Position numbers and translations under genes: made by a program. Positions 57,013 to 64,000 of a stretch of 64,000 nucleotides of DNA are shown piece by piece; position 1 is the first letter of the stretch; every line of letters begins with the position of its first letter. Below the pieces are notes generated by a model that was given only the letters and a program-made list of their open reading frames with translations, was not told the origin of the DNA and searched no databases. Origin of the DNA: Methanohalophilus portucalensis (GTDB lineage Archaea > Halobacteriota > Methanosarcinia > Methanosarcinales > Methanosarcinaceae); NCBI RefSeq assembly GCF_002761295.1, contig NZ_CP017881.1, positions 800,780 through 864,779 of the forward strand, in the 5' to 3' direction.

Positions 57013-58440
57013 TCACTTCACTTCATGTCCGTTCTTATCCCCTCTGCCAATCCCCTTATACACAAACCCCGCATCAATGAAAGCATCCGGCTCCACCACA
57101 TTCCTGCCATCCACGATAACAGGATGTGTCTGTCCGGACAACTCCTGCAACTGCCGGGGCTCCAAGGAATAATACTGCCTGTGCCCTGCAAAGACCACCA
57201 CTGCATCCACCCCGTCCAGTACTTCCTCCATATCCTGCGAGATCTCCACATCCGGATACAGCAGGACATGCGGATCGTGTACTTTGACTTCTGCACCAGC
57301 ATCGATCAATAGATCCCTATAGGGCTCGGCCGGTGTATTCCGGGCATCATCCGAATCATTGAGAAAGGCCCAGCCCAGAATTGCCACTTTTGAATTGGCG
57401 ATATTCTTATTGATACGCGCCAGGGCCTCCACTGTCAGATTGTACATATGCTCTGGCATGAAATCATTGATATGGCGGGCCGTGACGTAGAGCGAAGGTT
57501 CCTGAGGGAAATCCAGGTCTGCCTGTTTGGCGATCTGCAGACCGCGCTCCAGATGATAGGTGTCCTTGGTCAGACAATGTCCGCCCACCCCGGCACCGGG
57601 GTACAGTATCGCACGGGTGATGCCTTCGCCTTTCAGACTTGCCACACCTTCCCGTACATCATAGACATTGATTCCCATGGCCTCACAGTACAGGGCCAAT
57701 TGGTTGACAGCGGCAATCTGCAGGTCCCTGAATGTATTCTCGGACGTCTTGGTGACCTCGGCTGCAGTGGCGGACATGGGGATTACACGACCCTTTGTGA
57801 GCACCGGCTCGTACAGGTCCACGGCTCTTTGAGTACTGACATCATCGATCCCACCCACGATACGGTCATGCTCCTGGATATTCTGCAACAGACGGCCCAC
57901 CATGACGCGTTCCGGTGCATGGGCCAGGGCGAAATCCTCGCCTGCTTTCAAACCGGATTCCTCTTCCAGGATCTCTCTGGCCATACCTGTAGTGGTTCCG
58001 GGAGTGATGGTGGATTCCAGCACCACCAGCATACCGGGCTGCAGATACTGGCCTACATGGCGAATCCCGGCCTCCAGTGCCGAAAAATCCGGCAGCAGAT
58101 CCTTCGGGTCCTTGAACGGGGTCTGTATGGCCAGTGTAACCGCATCCATCTCACCGAGCCGGGAAAAATCGGGAGTGCACTCGAACTTATCTTTTTCAAC
58201 TACCTTCTGCAATAAATCTTCCAGACCGGGCTCCTCGCCCTTCAGCGGACTTTCCCCACTATTTAGCAAATCGATCTTGTAGCCGGAAGTTGGAGAATTG
58301 CGCTGGAAACCCAGCACCTTGTCAAACTCCGCAGAATCGGCAAACAGGGCTGCTGCGGGAATGCCCACATAACCCATACCGATAACTCCTATTTTTTTGA
58401 TCGGCCCACGTTCTTCAAGTAATGATTGTAATTTATCCAT
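57013..58440 (-). CDS. UDP-N-acetyl-sugar 6-dehydrogenase (WbpA/WecC type)
   Basis: This 475-residue NAD-dependent nucleotide-sugar dehydrogenase has Rossmann GMGYVGIPAAALFA near 20, TITPGTTTGMA near 148 and the catalytic Cys in GAGVGGHCLTKDTYHL near 275-290. The C-terminal UDP-binding domain has AILGWAFLNDSDDARNTP. It should oxidise C6 of UDP-GlcNAc (WbpA) or UDP-ManNAc (WecC). With the Gfo/Idh, aminotransferase and acetyltransferase genes upstream, the WbpA role is preferred. It is split from them by a toxin-antitoxin pair. Confidence 0.88.
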   Translation of the reverse strand: MDKLQSLLEERGPIKKIGVIGMGYVGIPAAALFADSAEFDKVLGFQRNSPTSGYKIDLLNSGESPLKGEEPGLEDLLQKVVEKDKFECTPDFSRLGEMDAVTLAIQTPFKDPKDLLPDFSALEAGIRHVGQYLQPGMLVVLESTITPGTTTGMAREILEEESGLKAGEDFALAHAPERVMVGRLLQNIQEHDRIVGGIDDVSTQRAVDLYEPVLTKGRVIPMSATAAEVTKTSENTFRDLQIAAVNQLALYCEAMGINVYDVREGVASLKGEGITRAILYPGAGVGGHCLTKDTYHLERGLQIAKQADLDFPQEPSLYVTARHINDFMPEHMYNLTVEALARINKNIANSKVAILGWAFLNDSDDARNTPAEPYRDLLIDAGAEVKVHDPHVLLYPDVEISQDMEEVLDGVDAVVVFAGHRQYYSLEPRQLQELSGQTHPVIVDGRNVVEPDAFIDAGFVYKGIGRGDKNGHEVK

Positions 58441-58495
58441 ATTATAACCTGTTTTTAATCAGTAAGTAGATTTAGTAAAACGAGACCCGGGCATC

Positions 58496-58750
58496 TCAGG
58501 CGCAGACCTCATTCAGGCTGACCTCTCCGGCTGCCACGGGATGCATTAATAATTTGGATTCATGGAATTTTTTCATGACTTTATCTATCTTCCTTGAAAC
58601 CTCAGGAGTATAATAGGCCTCTCCACACTCTTCACATACATAGGCAGAAACGTCTTTGATGGTAAGTACCGTGTCTCCCACTTTCACCACAAACTCGGTC
58701 TTGCCTTTAACAAGTCTGCCATGGCAGAAACTGCATTTATCAGGTATCAT
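58496..58750 (-). CDS. MqsA/YgiT-type zinc-finger antitoxin
   Basis: This 84-residue protein has a YgiT-type zinc finger: Cys6, Cys9, Cys39 and Cys42 (CSFC and CEEC). It ends with a helical tail (SRKIDKVMKKF...). ATG 58750 overlaps the upstream toxin stop (ATGA); the longer frame to 58783 lies inside the toxin gene. It lacks the C-terminal DNA-binding helix-turn-helix of full MqsA, as many short archaeal forms do. It is the presumed antitoxin of the pair. Confidence 0.8.
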   Translation of the reverse strand: MIPDKCSFCHGRLVKGKTEFVVKVGDTVLTIKDVSAYVCEECGEAYYTPEVSRKIDKVMKKFHESKLLMHPVAAGEVSLNEVCA

Positions 58751-59070
58751 TGGTTCTCCTTCCTTACTTTGTAGTCTATCCATTTATCCTTTGCCGGCGG
58801 GTAAACAGTAATAATTCTGATATGGTCCTTACACTGTCCTGCAACCACATGAAGCGCCATTTTTGCCACAAACCCCAGTAAAAGAGCTGATGGACAGGGT
58901 TCATCATCACTATAATCTTCAATAATCTCACCATGGGATATTGCCTGGATTATATCATCAGTCGAAATATTCCTCTGGAACATTCTTATACGTGCATGAT
59001 CTGAAATTATAAAATCGCCATTCATCAAATATTCTTCAAGGAACTTTTTGTCAACCGCCATATATTCCAC
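58747..59070 (-). CDS. DUF4258 (MqsR/RelE-like) toxin
   Basis: This 107-residue protein has ISDHARIRMFQRNISTDDI and AISHGEIIEDYSDD, followed by LLGFVAKMALHVVAGQC and IITVYPP, the DUF4258 pattern of mRNA-interferase-like toxins. It is followed with a 4-base overlap by the zinc-finger antitoxin. ATG 59070 is used, although the next in-frame Met 4 codons in is also possible. The pair lies inside a sugar biosynthesis operon. Confidence 0.82.
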   Translation of the reverse strand: MEYMAVDKKFLEEYLMNGDFIISDHARIRMFQRNISTDDIIQAISHGEIIEDYSDDEPCPSALLLGFVAKMALHVVAGQCKDHIRIITVYPPAKDKWIDYKVRKENQ

Positions 59071-59088
59071 CGGTAATCCAGCCTCGTT

Positions 59089-60027
59089 TCAATATTCGAT
59101 CTGCACCAGTTTTTCCTCAGTATAGGAACGAATGGCACCCAGACACACTTCCAGCGCATGCCTGCCTTCCTCTCCGCAGGGATGGGCAGATTGTCCGTTT
59201 ATCAGGCAATGAATGAAATGACTCAATTCGTTTTTCAGGGGCTCGGCCTTTTCCACCTTGGCATAGCGAACCCAGCCTTCATCATGGATCTCCACGGTCT
59301 GGTCTATATAATCCAGATAGGCCACACCTTCCAGTCCCACCACGGTCAGTTTACGCACCTTGTGAGGAGTCAGCCAGTTGACCTCCACCAGCCCTGTCAG
59401 ATCATGGTCCAGGCGCAAATGTACACTGGCATGGTCCTCGAAGGGATGGATATCTGCCCCTGCCACTGCATGTACTTGGTTGACATTCCTATCATAAAGA
59501 TGGGATACAATATCGATATCATGTACCCCGATATCCAAGATCACGCCCACATCCCTTATCCTGGGATTATAAGGGCCAACACGGCGTGTGGATATGGATA
59601 CGATCTTACCCAGGATACCCGATTCAATAATTTCCTTCAGCCGCATTACTGCCGGATTGAAACGCTCAATATGTCCCACCATGAGATTCCTGTTTACTTC
59701 CTGGGCCTTTGCGATCATGGCATTGGCATTCTCAATGGTATCCGCAATGGGTTTTTCCACAAGTACGTCCAGCCCCGCATCCAGTGCCTCGAATACCACC
59801 TGACGGTGTAACTTGGTGGGTACCACAATGCTCACGGCATCCAGATCCTGAGCAAATAACTCCTTATAATCGGTAAAACCTGCAGTATTATACTGTTTTG
59901 CAAGGGAATTGACCCTTTGCTCATCCACATCCGCGATCCCGGCAAGTTCCACACCCTCCATCTCGTGATAGATTCGCACATGGTTCTGCCCCATGGCACC
60001 TGTACCCACAACACCTACTCGTAACAT
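59089..60027 (-). CDS. Gfo/Idh/MocA oxidoreductase (WbpB-like)
   Basis: This 312-residue NAD-dependent oxidoreductase has the N-terminal Rossmann LRVGVVGTGAMGQNHVR, then EKPIADTIENA (the Lys-Pro of the family) and GHIERFNPAV. DIGVHDIDI carries the active-site His. In the WbpB role it oxidises C3 of UDP-GlcNAcA. ATG 60027 sits just before the Rossmann strand; 65 extra residues from an upstream start overlap the aminotransferase gene and look random. It lies four bases downstream of the aminotransferase. Confidence 0.9.
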   Translation of the reverse strand: MLRVGVVGTGAMGQNHVRIYHEMEGVELAGIADVDEQRVNSLAKQYNTAGFTDYKELFAQDLDAVSIVVPTKLHRQVVFEALDAGLDVLVEKPIADTIENANAMIAKAQEVNRNLMVGHIERFNPAVMRLKEIIESGILGKIVSISTRRVGPYNPRIRDVGVILDIGVHDIDIVSHLYDRNVNQVHAVAGADIHPFEDHASVHLRLDHDLTGLVEVNWLTPHKVRKLTVVGLEGVAYLDYIDQTVEIHDEGWVRYAKVEKAEPLKNELSHFIHCLINGQSAHPCGEEGRHALEVCLGAIRSYTEEKLVQIEY

Positions 60028-60031
60028 CGAA

Positions 60032-61105
60032 TCATTCCCGGTTTCTAATAGTTGTAATAATGTGTTCAATATCCTTTTCTTCCACTGCCGGATGCACCGG
60101 CAGGGACAGTACCTCATCTGCAGCCTTTTCAGTTTCCGGCAGATTATCCGTATAACCCAGTTCCTTGTACAGGGGTTGCTGGTGGATGGGAATCGGATAA
60201 TAGATACCACAACCCACGCCATTATCTTTCAGGTAGTCTGCCAGAGTGTCCCGATTCTCCGTCCTGACAGTATACTGATGATAGACGTGCTCACATCCCT
60301 CCCTTACAACAGGGGTGGTGATATAGTCAAGATCTCTCAAACCATCTGTAAGCACAGAAGCATTCTTTTGACGGGCGGAATTGAATTCATCAATTCTATC
60401 AAGTTGAACCAGACCGATAGCTGCGGCAATATCGGTCATCCTGTAATTGCAACCGGGAATTTCATGCATGTATCGCTGTTTTGAACCATGGGCCCTGATC
60501 ATCCGGGCTTTTTCCGCCACCTGCGCATCATCCGTGGTGATCATCCCGCCTTCACTGGTGGTCATGTTCTTGGTGGGATAGAAACTGAAAGAGCCTGTAC
60601 CAAAGGAACCTACCCTTTTCCCATTAAAACTAGCCCCATGTGCCTGGCATGCGTCCTCGATAACTGCAAGGTTATGATCTTCTGCAATCTCCCCGATTGC
60701 CTGCATGTCGGCAGGTTGGCCGTACAGGTGGACCGGCATGATGGCACGTGTTTTAGGAGTGATCTTTTCCAGAATAGAATCCGGGTCTATATTGAACGTA
60801 TCGGGCCGGATATCGGCAAATACGGGTCTTGCTCCTGTGGCAAGGATGGAGTTGCCGGTTGCAATAAAAGAAAAAGAAGATGTTATCACTTCATCCCCCT
60901 GACCAATACCATTAGCCAATAAGGATACATGCAGGGCGGCAGTCCCTGAATTGACAGCAATTGCATGCTCAACTCCTGTATATTTAGCAAAAGCCTCTTC
61001 AAATTCCGCTACTTTGGGGCCTTGCGCGATCATTCCGGACCGTAATACAGAGGAGACGGCTTCAACTTCTGCCTCTCCAATCAGGGGTTTTGCTATGGGG
61101 ATCAT
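60032..61105 (-). CDS. DegT/DnrJ/EryC1 sugar aminotransferase (WbpE-like)
   Basis: This 357-residue PLP enzyme has [28 protein letters not shown] (Asp binds the PLP ring) and [16 protein letters not shown], where the Lys forms the Schiff base. In WbpE the product is a 3-amino sugar. The length fits the family exactly. It lies four bases upstream of the WbpB-like gene and 53 bases after the acetyltransferase stop. Confidence 0.92.
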   Translation of the reverse strand: MIPIAKPLIGEAEVEAVSSVLRSGMIAQGPKVAEFEEAFAKYTGVEHAIAVNSGTAALHVSLLANGIGQGDEVITSSFSFIATGNSILATGARPVFADIRPDTFNIDPDSILEKITPKTRAIMPVHLYGQPADMQAIGEIAEDHNLAVIEDACQAHGASFNGKRVGSFGTGSFSFYPTKNMTTSEGGMITTDDAQVAEKARMIRAHGSKQRYMHEIPGCNYRMTDIAAAIGLVQLDRIDEFNSARQKNASVLTDGLRDLDYITTPVVREGCEHVYHQYTVRTENRDTLADYLKDNGVGCGIYYPIPIHQQPLYKELGYTDNLPETEKAADEVLSLPVHPAVEEKDIEHIITTIRNRE

Positions 61106-61158
61106 TAGAATATCATGCCTTCATGAGTGAGTTTACAGGTATTGTTGTATTAGACAAT

Positions 61159-61824
61159 TCAAATATTATTTAAAGTTTTCAAATCCGCTGCTAAATCTGT
61201 AATTGTAGCCGGTGCACCCATGGCAAGTTTCCAGGGAGGAACGTCCTTTGTGACAACCGCACCCCCTGCGACCATTGCCCCTTCTCCAACTTCCACTGCC
61301 GGCATCAGAGTGGCATTGGCACCGATAGATGCACCTTTTCGCAGCACAGGCCCTTTATTCTCAAATTGTTTACGTATGGGATACTTATCATTGGCAAGCA
61401 CTGCACACGGACCGATGAAAACGTTATCCTCGATCACGACATCGGTTGGAATGTAAACATTGCCCTGAATACTTACATTATTACCTATCGTTACATTACC
61501 ATCGATAATGACATTGGTACCAATCAGTACATTATCCCCGATAGTGGTATTCTCCCGAATTATCACGTTATGACCCGTCTTGAATTTACTACCCGTGGAA
61601 ACATTGCTGAAAATGGTACAACCCGGCCTGACAATGGAATCCGGGCCAATACTGCAGCCGGGAAAATCAGCATCCTCAAGCTGGCGGTCATTGTCCAGGA
61701 TTTCCATCAGGATGCTGTGTTCGGGGTAGCCCAGAATTGTGTTTTCCAAGACTTTTGAATCTCTGCCCACTGTGGAAGAGCCGTATATTCTGGAAGTTGG
61801 ATGAATTATTGTGTTTATATTCAT
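61159..61824 (-). CDS. Hexapeptide N-acetyltransferase (WbpD-like)
   Basis: This 221-residue left-handed beta-helix acyltransferase has repeats GSSTVGRDSKVLENTILGY at the start and TTIGDNVLIGTNVIIDGNVT later. The acceptor loop VFIGPCAVLANDKYP and the end GAMVAGGAVVTKDVPPWKLA with VGN-like GAPA are typical. In the WbpD role it acetylates the 3-amino group. ATG 61824 is preferred; a TTG at 61905 would add 27 residues. It is probably the first gene of the operon; an AT-rich TATA-like ATTATATCATATATGG lies just upstream. Confidence 0.88.
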   Translation of the reverse strand: MNINTIIHPTSRIYGSSTVGRDSKVLENTILGYPEHSILMEILDNDRQLEDADFPGCSIGPDSIVRPGCTIFSNVSTGSKFKTGHNVIIRENTTIGDNVLIGTNVIIDGNVTIGNNVSIQGNVYIPTDVVIEDNVFIGPCAVLANDKYPIRKQFENKGPVLRKGASIGANATLMPAVEVGEGAMVAGGAVVTKDVPPWKLAMGAPATITDLAADLKTLNNI

Positions 61825-61943
61825 GGTTTGATCAGGCCTGATTGGACTAAATCCATATATGATATAATTATTTGGATTCAAATATTCAGAAAAAGAATCA
61901 GACAAGACCCACCAAAATAATACTACAACTCCCCAGAATTAAA

Positions 61944-62090
61944 TTAAGCCTGCACACCAACCTTCTCCGGCCGTTCCCCACCTGCCTGCAAACAACATTT
62001 CAGAGTACAGTACAATTTCCTGTCAGCCAATTTTTCGTCCACTTCAAATGTATTCCCGCATACCGGGCAGATTTTCTCGATCAAACGCAT
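61944..62090 (-). CDS. Small zinc-ribbon protein
   Basis: This 48-residue protein has two Cys pairs, CPVC and CTLKC-CLQ, around a short acidic helix (NTFEVDEKLADRK), the shape of a small zinc ribbon. ATG 62090 is preferred to 62138 because the extra residues look random. The function is unknown. Confidence 0.5.
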   Translation of the reverse strand: MRLIEKICPVCGNTFEVDEKLADRKLYCTLKCCLQAGGERPEKVGVQA

Positions 62091-62659
62091 TTTAGACCCT
62101 CTCCACCAATTAATTGTACGGATAGATCCGACAATCAAATAGAAAAGAAGGAATACAATTACTTAAAATTAACCGCATATTATAATATTGTGTGTATATA
62201 CAGAATAGAACTCTTGTTTGAAGAATAATCCTGAGCCAAAAGTACCGGCAAAAGTTGATGCAGCCCGTTTAACAGATTCCGTCCCGGATATGAGATGTGC
62301 GACATTGCAGGTTTTGCAGATATTTTCATGTCGGGCAGAATACAGAAAACAGTACCTGTATGCAGACGTGAAAAGTTGTTGGATTTAGCCGGATAATGGC
62401 AGCAAAAAAGAAAAGATGGGAGATACATGCAGCCCCGAACCTACCGGAAAGTGCCGACAATTTATCCTGAATTTCTTTCTGTTTTTTAGTGTTAGCCGTT
62501 CCAATTATTTTAAGGATATTGCCGGAATCCGTTCTGACATACTCCCATGGTTCAAGACCGCAGGCTTTCTCTACCTCTGCACCCTCATCACTCGCAAGAT
62601 AGCATATGTACCTTCAACGAAATGAAGCTTAATATACAAGCACAACAAAATTAACAGAT
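62091..62659. other. Gap with a possible decayed leftward frame
   Basis: No intact gene is seen. On the minus strand about 62400-62620 a start-less frame reads YICYLASDEGAEVEKACGLE and continues to KKQKEIQDKLSALSG, which looks protein-like and may be a gene relic. I cannot name a family. The right end holds the promoter of the hicBA genes. Confidence 0.35.
62628..62638 (+). promoter_or_regulatory. TATA box of hicBA
   Basis: CTTAATATACA lies about 27 bases before the hicB ATG (62660), so transcription should start at or near the start codon and give a leaderless mRNA. Confidence 0.45.
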
Positions 62660-62867
62660 ATGCAATACACAATCGTACTTACAGATGCACAAGAAGGTGG
62701 ATACACAGCCACATTGCCTGGAACTTCCTGCTGCTATCAGTGAAGGCGATACTCGCCAAGCAGCCCTCGAGAATATAAAGGAGGCAATCCAGCTTGTGCT
62801 TGAGGTCACCGAGGAGCAGGCCAGGGTACTTGGCGAAATCACAAAGGTTGATGTTGCAAGTGTCTGA
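62660..62867 (+). pseudogene. hicB: HicB antitoxin, one-base insertion
   Basis: The frame opens QYTIVLTDAQEGGYTATLP as in HicB. An extra G in CCTGGAACTTCC shifts it; without it the reading is LPELPAAISEGDTRQAAL and ENIKEAIQLVLEV, the normal HicB core, to TGA 62867. The span of 208 bases fits one inserted base. The repaired protein would have 68 residues. Confidence 0.8.
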
Positions 62868-63076
62868 ATTACCGGTTATTTCCGGCCAGAAGGTAATCAA
62901 AACTTTGGTTAAGATGGGATTTGTGGTTGTCAGGCAAAGGAGTAGTCATGTATTTTTACAACGCGGAGAGAATACTGTAACAGTACCTTTGCACAATCCA
63001 CTTAAAAAAAACTCTGAAAAGCATCCTCAAACAATCGGATGTTTCTCTCGAATTATTTGTTATGAACCTTAAGTAA
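62851..63076 (+). pseudogene. hicA: HicA toxin, one-base insertion in an A run
   Basis: The frame starts at ATG 62851 or GTG 62860 (SELPVISGQKVIKTL), overlapping the hicB stop. It has the HicA double-stranded-RNA-binding-like core with the catalytic His in SSHVFLQRGENTVTVPLHNP. Eight A near 63003-63010 shift the frame; with seven A it continues KKTLKSILKQSDVSLELFVM to TAA 63076. As it stands, the last 20 residues are replaced by unrelated sequence. The His and most of the fold precede the lesion, so some activity cannot be excluded. Confidence 0.75.
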
Positions 63077-63247
63077 CAAATCATCTCACATAGATACAAT
63101 ACTTGTTTTTTCCTAAAAACATAATAGAGGATTCAGATTAACGTAACTCCTCCGAACTTCATAAACTCAAATTTTTAGTCACCACAGGATTAGAATTCCC
63201 AATTTTCCTCCGCTAACATCATGGTTGCTTCTAAAAGGCAGTGATAT

Positions 63248-63631
63248 TTAGTAATATACTACTCCCACATCATTGCCCTCCTTTTGTATAGTGGGATACT
63301 GGGCCTTTGGTATCATAACGGTTATGCGTGACCCACTCAGATAAATTTCCTCAATACTTGATCCATCTTTGAATAGAACTTCTATATTGTTGCCGGTAAT
63401 AGTGGCATTATCAACCCGGGTACCCCATTCCACCACAACGTTGATGGAGTCACCATTTATGTACAGATCGATGTTTTCCTCGTCATACTGGACGGTTTCC
63501 TTGATATTGTCCCCTTCTATTTCTACAACACCGGATTGGACTATAGATCGATTTGTGTTATCTGTACATCCACTGGTAAGTAGTATTGCAGAAAGGAAAA
63601 AAATAGCAACAATTGATTTTATGAATTTCAT
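63248..63631 (-). CDS. Lipoprotein with repeated beta-strand pattern
   Basis: This 127-residue protein has a lipoprotein signal (KFIKSIVAIFFLSAILLTSGC, with the lipobox LTSGC at about residue 22). A strand-repeat domain follows (IDLYINGDSINVVVEWG, NATITGNNIEVLF, IEEIYLSGSRITVMIP), similar in rhythm to DUF3060-type proteins. It is probably attached to the outer face of the membrane. The function is unknown. Confidence 0.65.
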   Translation of the reverse strand: MKFIKSIVAIFFLSAILLTSGCTDNTNRSIVQSGVVEIEGDNIKETVQYDEENIDLYINGDSINVVVEWGTRVDNATITGNNIEVLFKDGSSIEEIYLSGSRITVMIPKAQYPTIQKEGNDVGVVYY

Positions 63632-63710
63632 TGTTACCTGTTAACCAATTCAATTATTTAACCATTTTCAGATACCGGTGCTAATCCACTCCCCTGTAAT
63701 CATAATAAAT

Positions 63711-64000
63711 TCATTTCACGATTTCATATCCCGCATTCTTCCATGCCGCCATGCTACCAAGGACATTATATATCTTTTTATATCCATTTCTTTTCAAAAT
63801 TGAAGCCGCTATATTGGAACGTCTTGCAGAACCACAATAGACAACTACCTGACATTTATCGGGCAGTTTGTCCAGGTTATTTTCCAGATTGCCCACGTAT
63901 ACATGTGTGGATCTTTTTATGTGTCCTGCTTCCCATTCATCCTGGCCGCGCACATCCAGGATAACCATCCTTTCATTTTCATCCAGTTTCTTTTTCAGGT
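63711..64000 (-). CDS. Rhodanese domain, runs off the right edge
   Basis: The frame is open to the end of the window (LKKKLDENERMVILDVRGQDE), so ATG 63968 is not the true start. The rhodanese fold is clear: DVRGQDEWEAGHI, then the active loop VVYCGSARRSN with the catalytic Cys, and GSMAAWKNAGYEIVK at the end. Such domains at the C-terminus often follow a metallo-beta-lactamase or another rhodanese domain; the upstream part is outside the window. Confidence 0.85.
   Translation of the reverse strand, partial: LKKKLDENERMVILDVRGQDEWEAGHIKRSTHVYVGNLENNLDKLPDKCQVVVYCGSARRSNIAASILKRNGYKKIYNVLGSMAAWKNAGYEIVK

Noticed and set aside
57448-58215. Long rightward frame (255 codons) opposite the dehydrogenase gene
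   Set aside because: It is antisense to a clearly conserved gene; the translation is Cys/His/Gln-rich and lacks any domain.
59089-60222. 377-residue version of the Gfo/Idh protein
   Set aside because: The first 65 residues lie inside the aminotransferase gene in another frame and the Rossmann strand begins at Met66.
61944-62138. Longer start for the zinc-ribbon gene
   Set aside because: The extra N-terminal residues look random, and the shorter start gives a compact ribbon.

Overview
The window looks like chromosomal DNA of a methanogenic archaeon of the Methanosarcinales, most likely a halophilic methylotroph close to Methanohalophilus; the genus is an inference. Support comes from several large secreted proteins ending in PGF-CTERM-type tails (PGF, hydrophobic segment, basic end), TATA-type promoter boxes, TTG and GTG starts behind GGAGG-type ribosome sites, archaeal-style RtcA and CysS, and a CxxCH cytochrome beside a sensor kinase. 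There are no rRNA or tRNA genes and no CRISPR array.

Layout. (1) 1-9.2 kb is a defence island read leftward: HsdR, a PHP-ATPase of the TrlF type, HsdS, and a DUF262 protein cut short by an insertion sequence whose terminal repeat lies at 110-125. No HsdM is visible. A PD-(D/E)XK-like nuclease is divergent to HsdR. (2) 9.2-20.3 kb is mostly housekeeping and stress genes: gamma-carbonic-anhydrase-like protein, a histidine kinase with an in-frame TAG, a broken holin-like gene, a c-type cytochrome, AhpD-like and DUF1059 proteins, a PPOX-fold protein coupled to a PEP-synthase-like enzyme, a VTT membrane protein, a candidate structured RNA, RtcA and CysS. (3) 20.3-38.4 kb is a cell-surface block: a structured 1.3-kb intergenic region with an IS remnant, PGF-pre-PGF proteins, a 1634-residue repeat protein, twin 85-residue membrane proteins, a CPBP protease overlapping a DUF1616 protein, and two papain-like surface proteases.

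(4) 38.4-54.6 kb is a patchwork surface-glycan island: nucleotide-sugar epimerases, GT2, GT4 and GT-C-like glycosyltransferases, two related sulfotransferases, a methyltransferase and a flippase. They sit among gene stumps, a truncated wecB, a broken CatB-like acetyltransferase and an MntA-HepT toxin-antitoxin pair. The products would assemble, possibly sulfate, and export a glycan for the S-layer or cell surface. (5) 54.6-64 kb holds an OLD-family nuclease with a possible AUU start behind a frameshifted partner gene. A leftward operon then matches the WbpD-E-B-A route to UDP-2,3-diacetamido-2,3-dideoxyglucuronic acid, split by a DUF4258/MqsA-type toxin-antitoxin pair. The block ends with a doubly frameshifted HicBA pair, a lipoprotein and a rhodanese domain running off the edge.

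A recurring theme is gene breakage. There are in-frame TAG codons in two otherwise intact genes, an in-frame TAA and a TGA in others, and single-base homopolymer indels in at least four genes. Some may be pyrrolysine codons or phase variation, some real decay, and some assembly error; the sequence alone cannot separate these.
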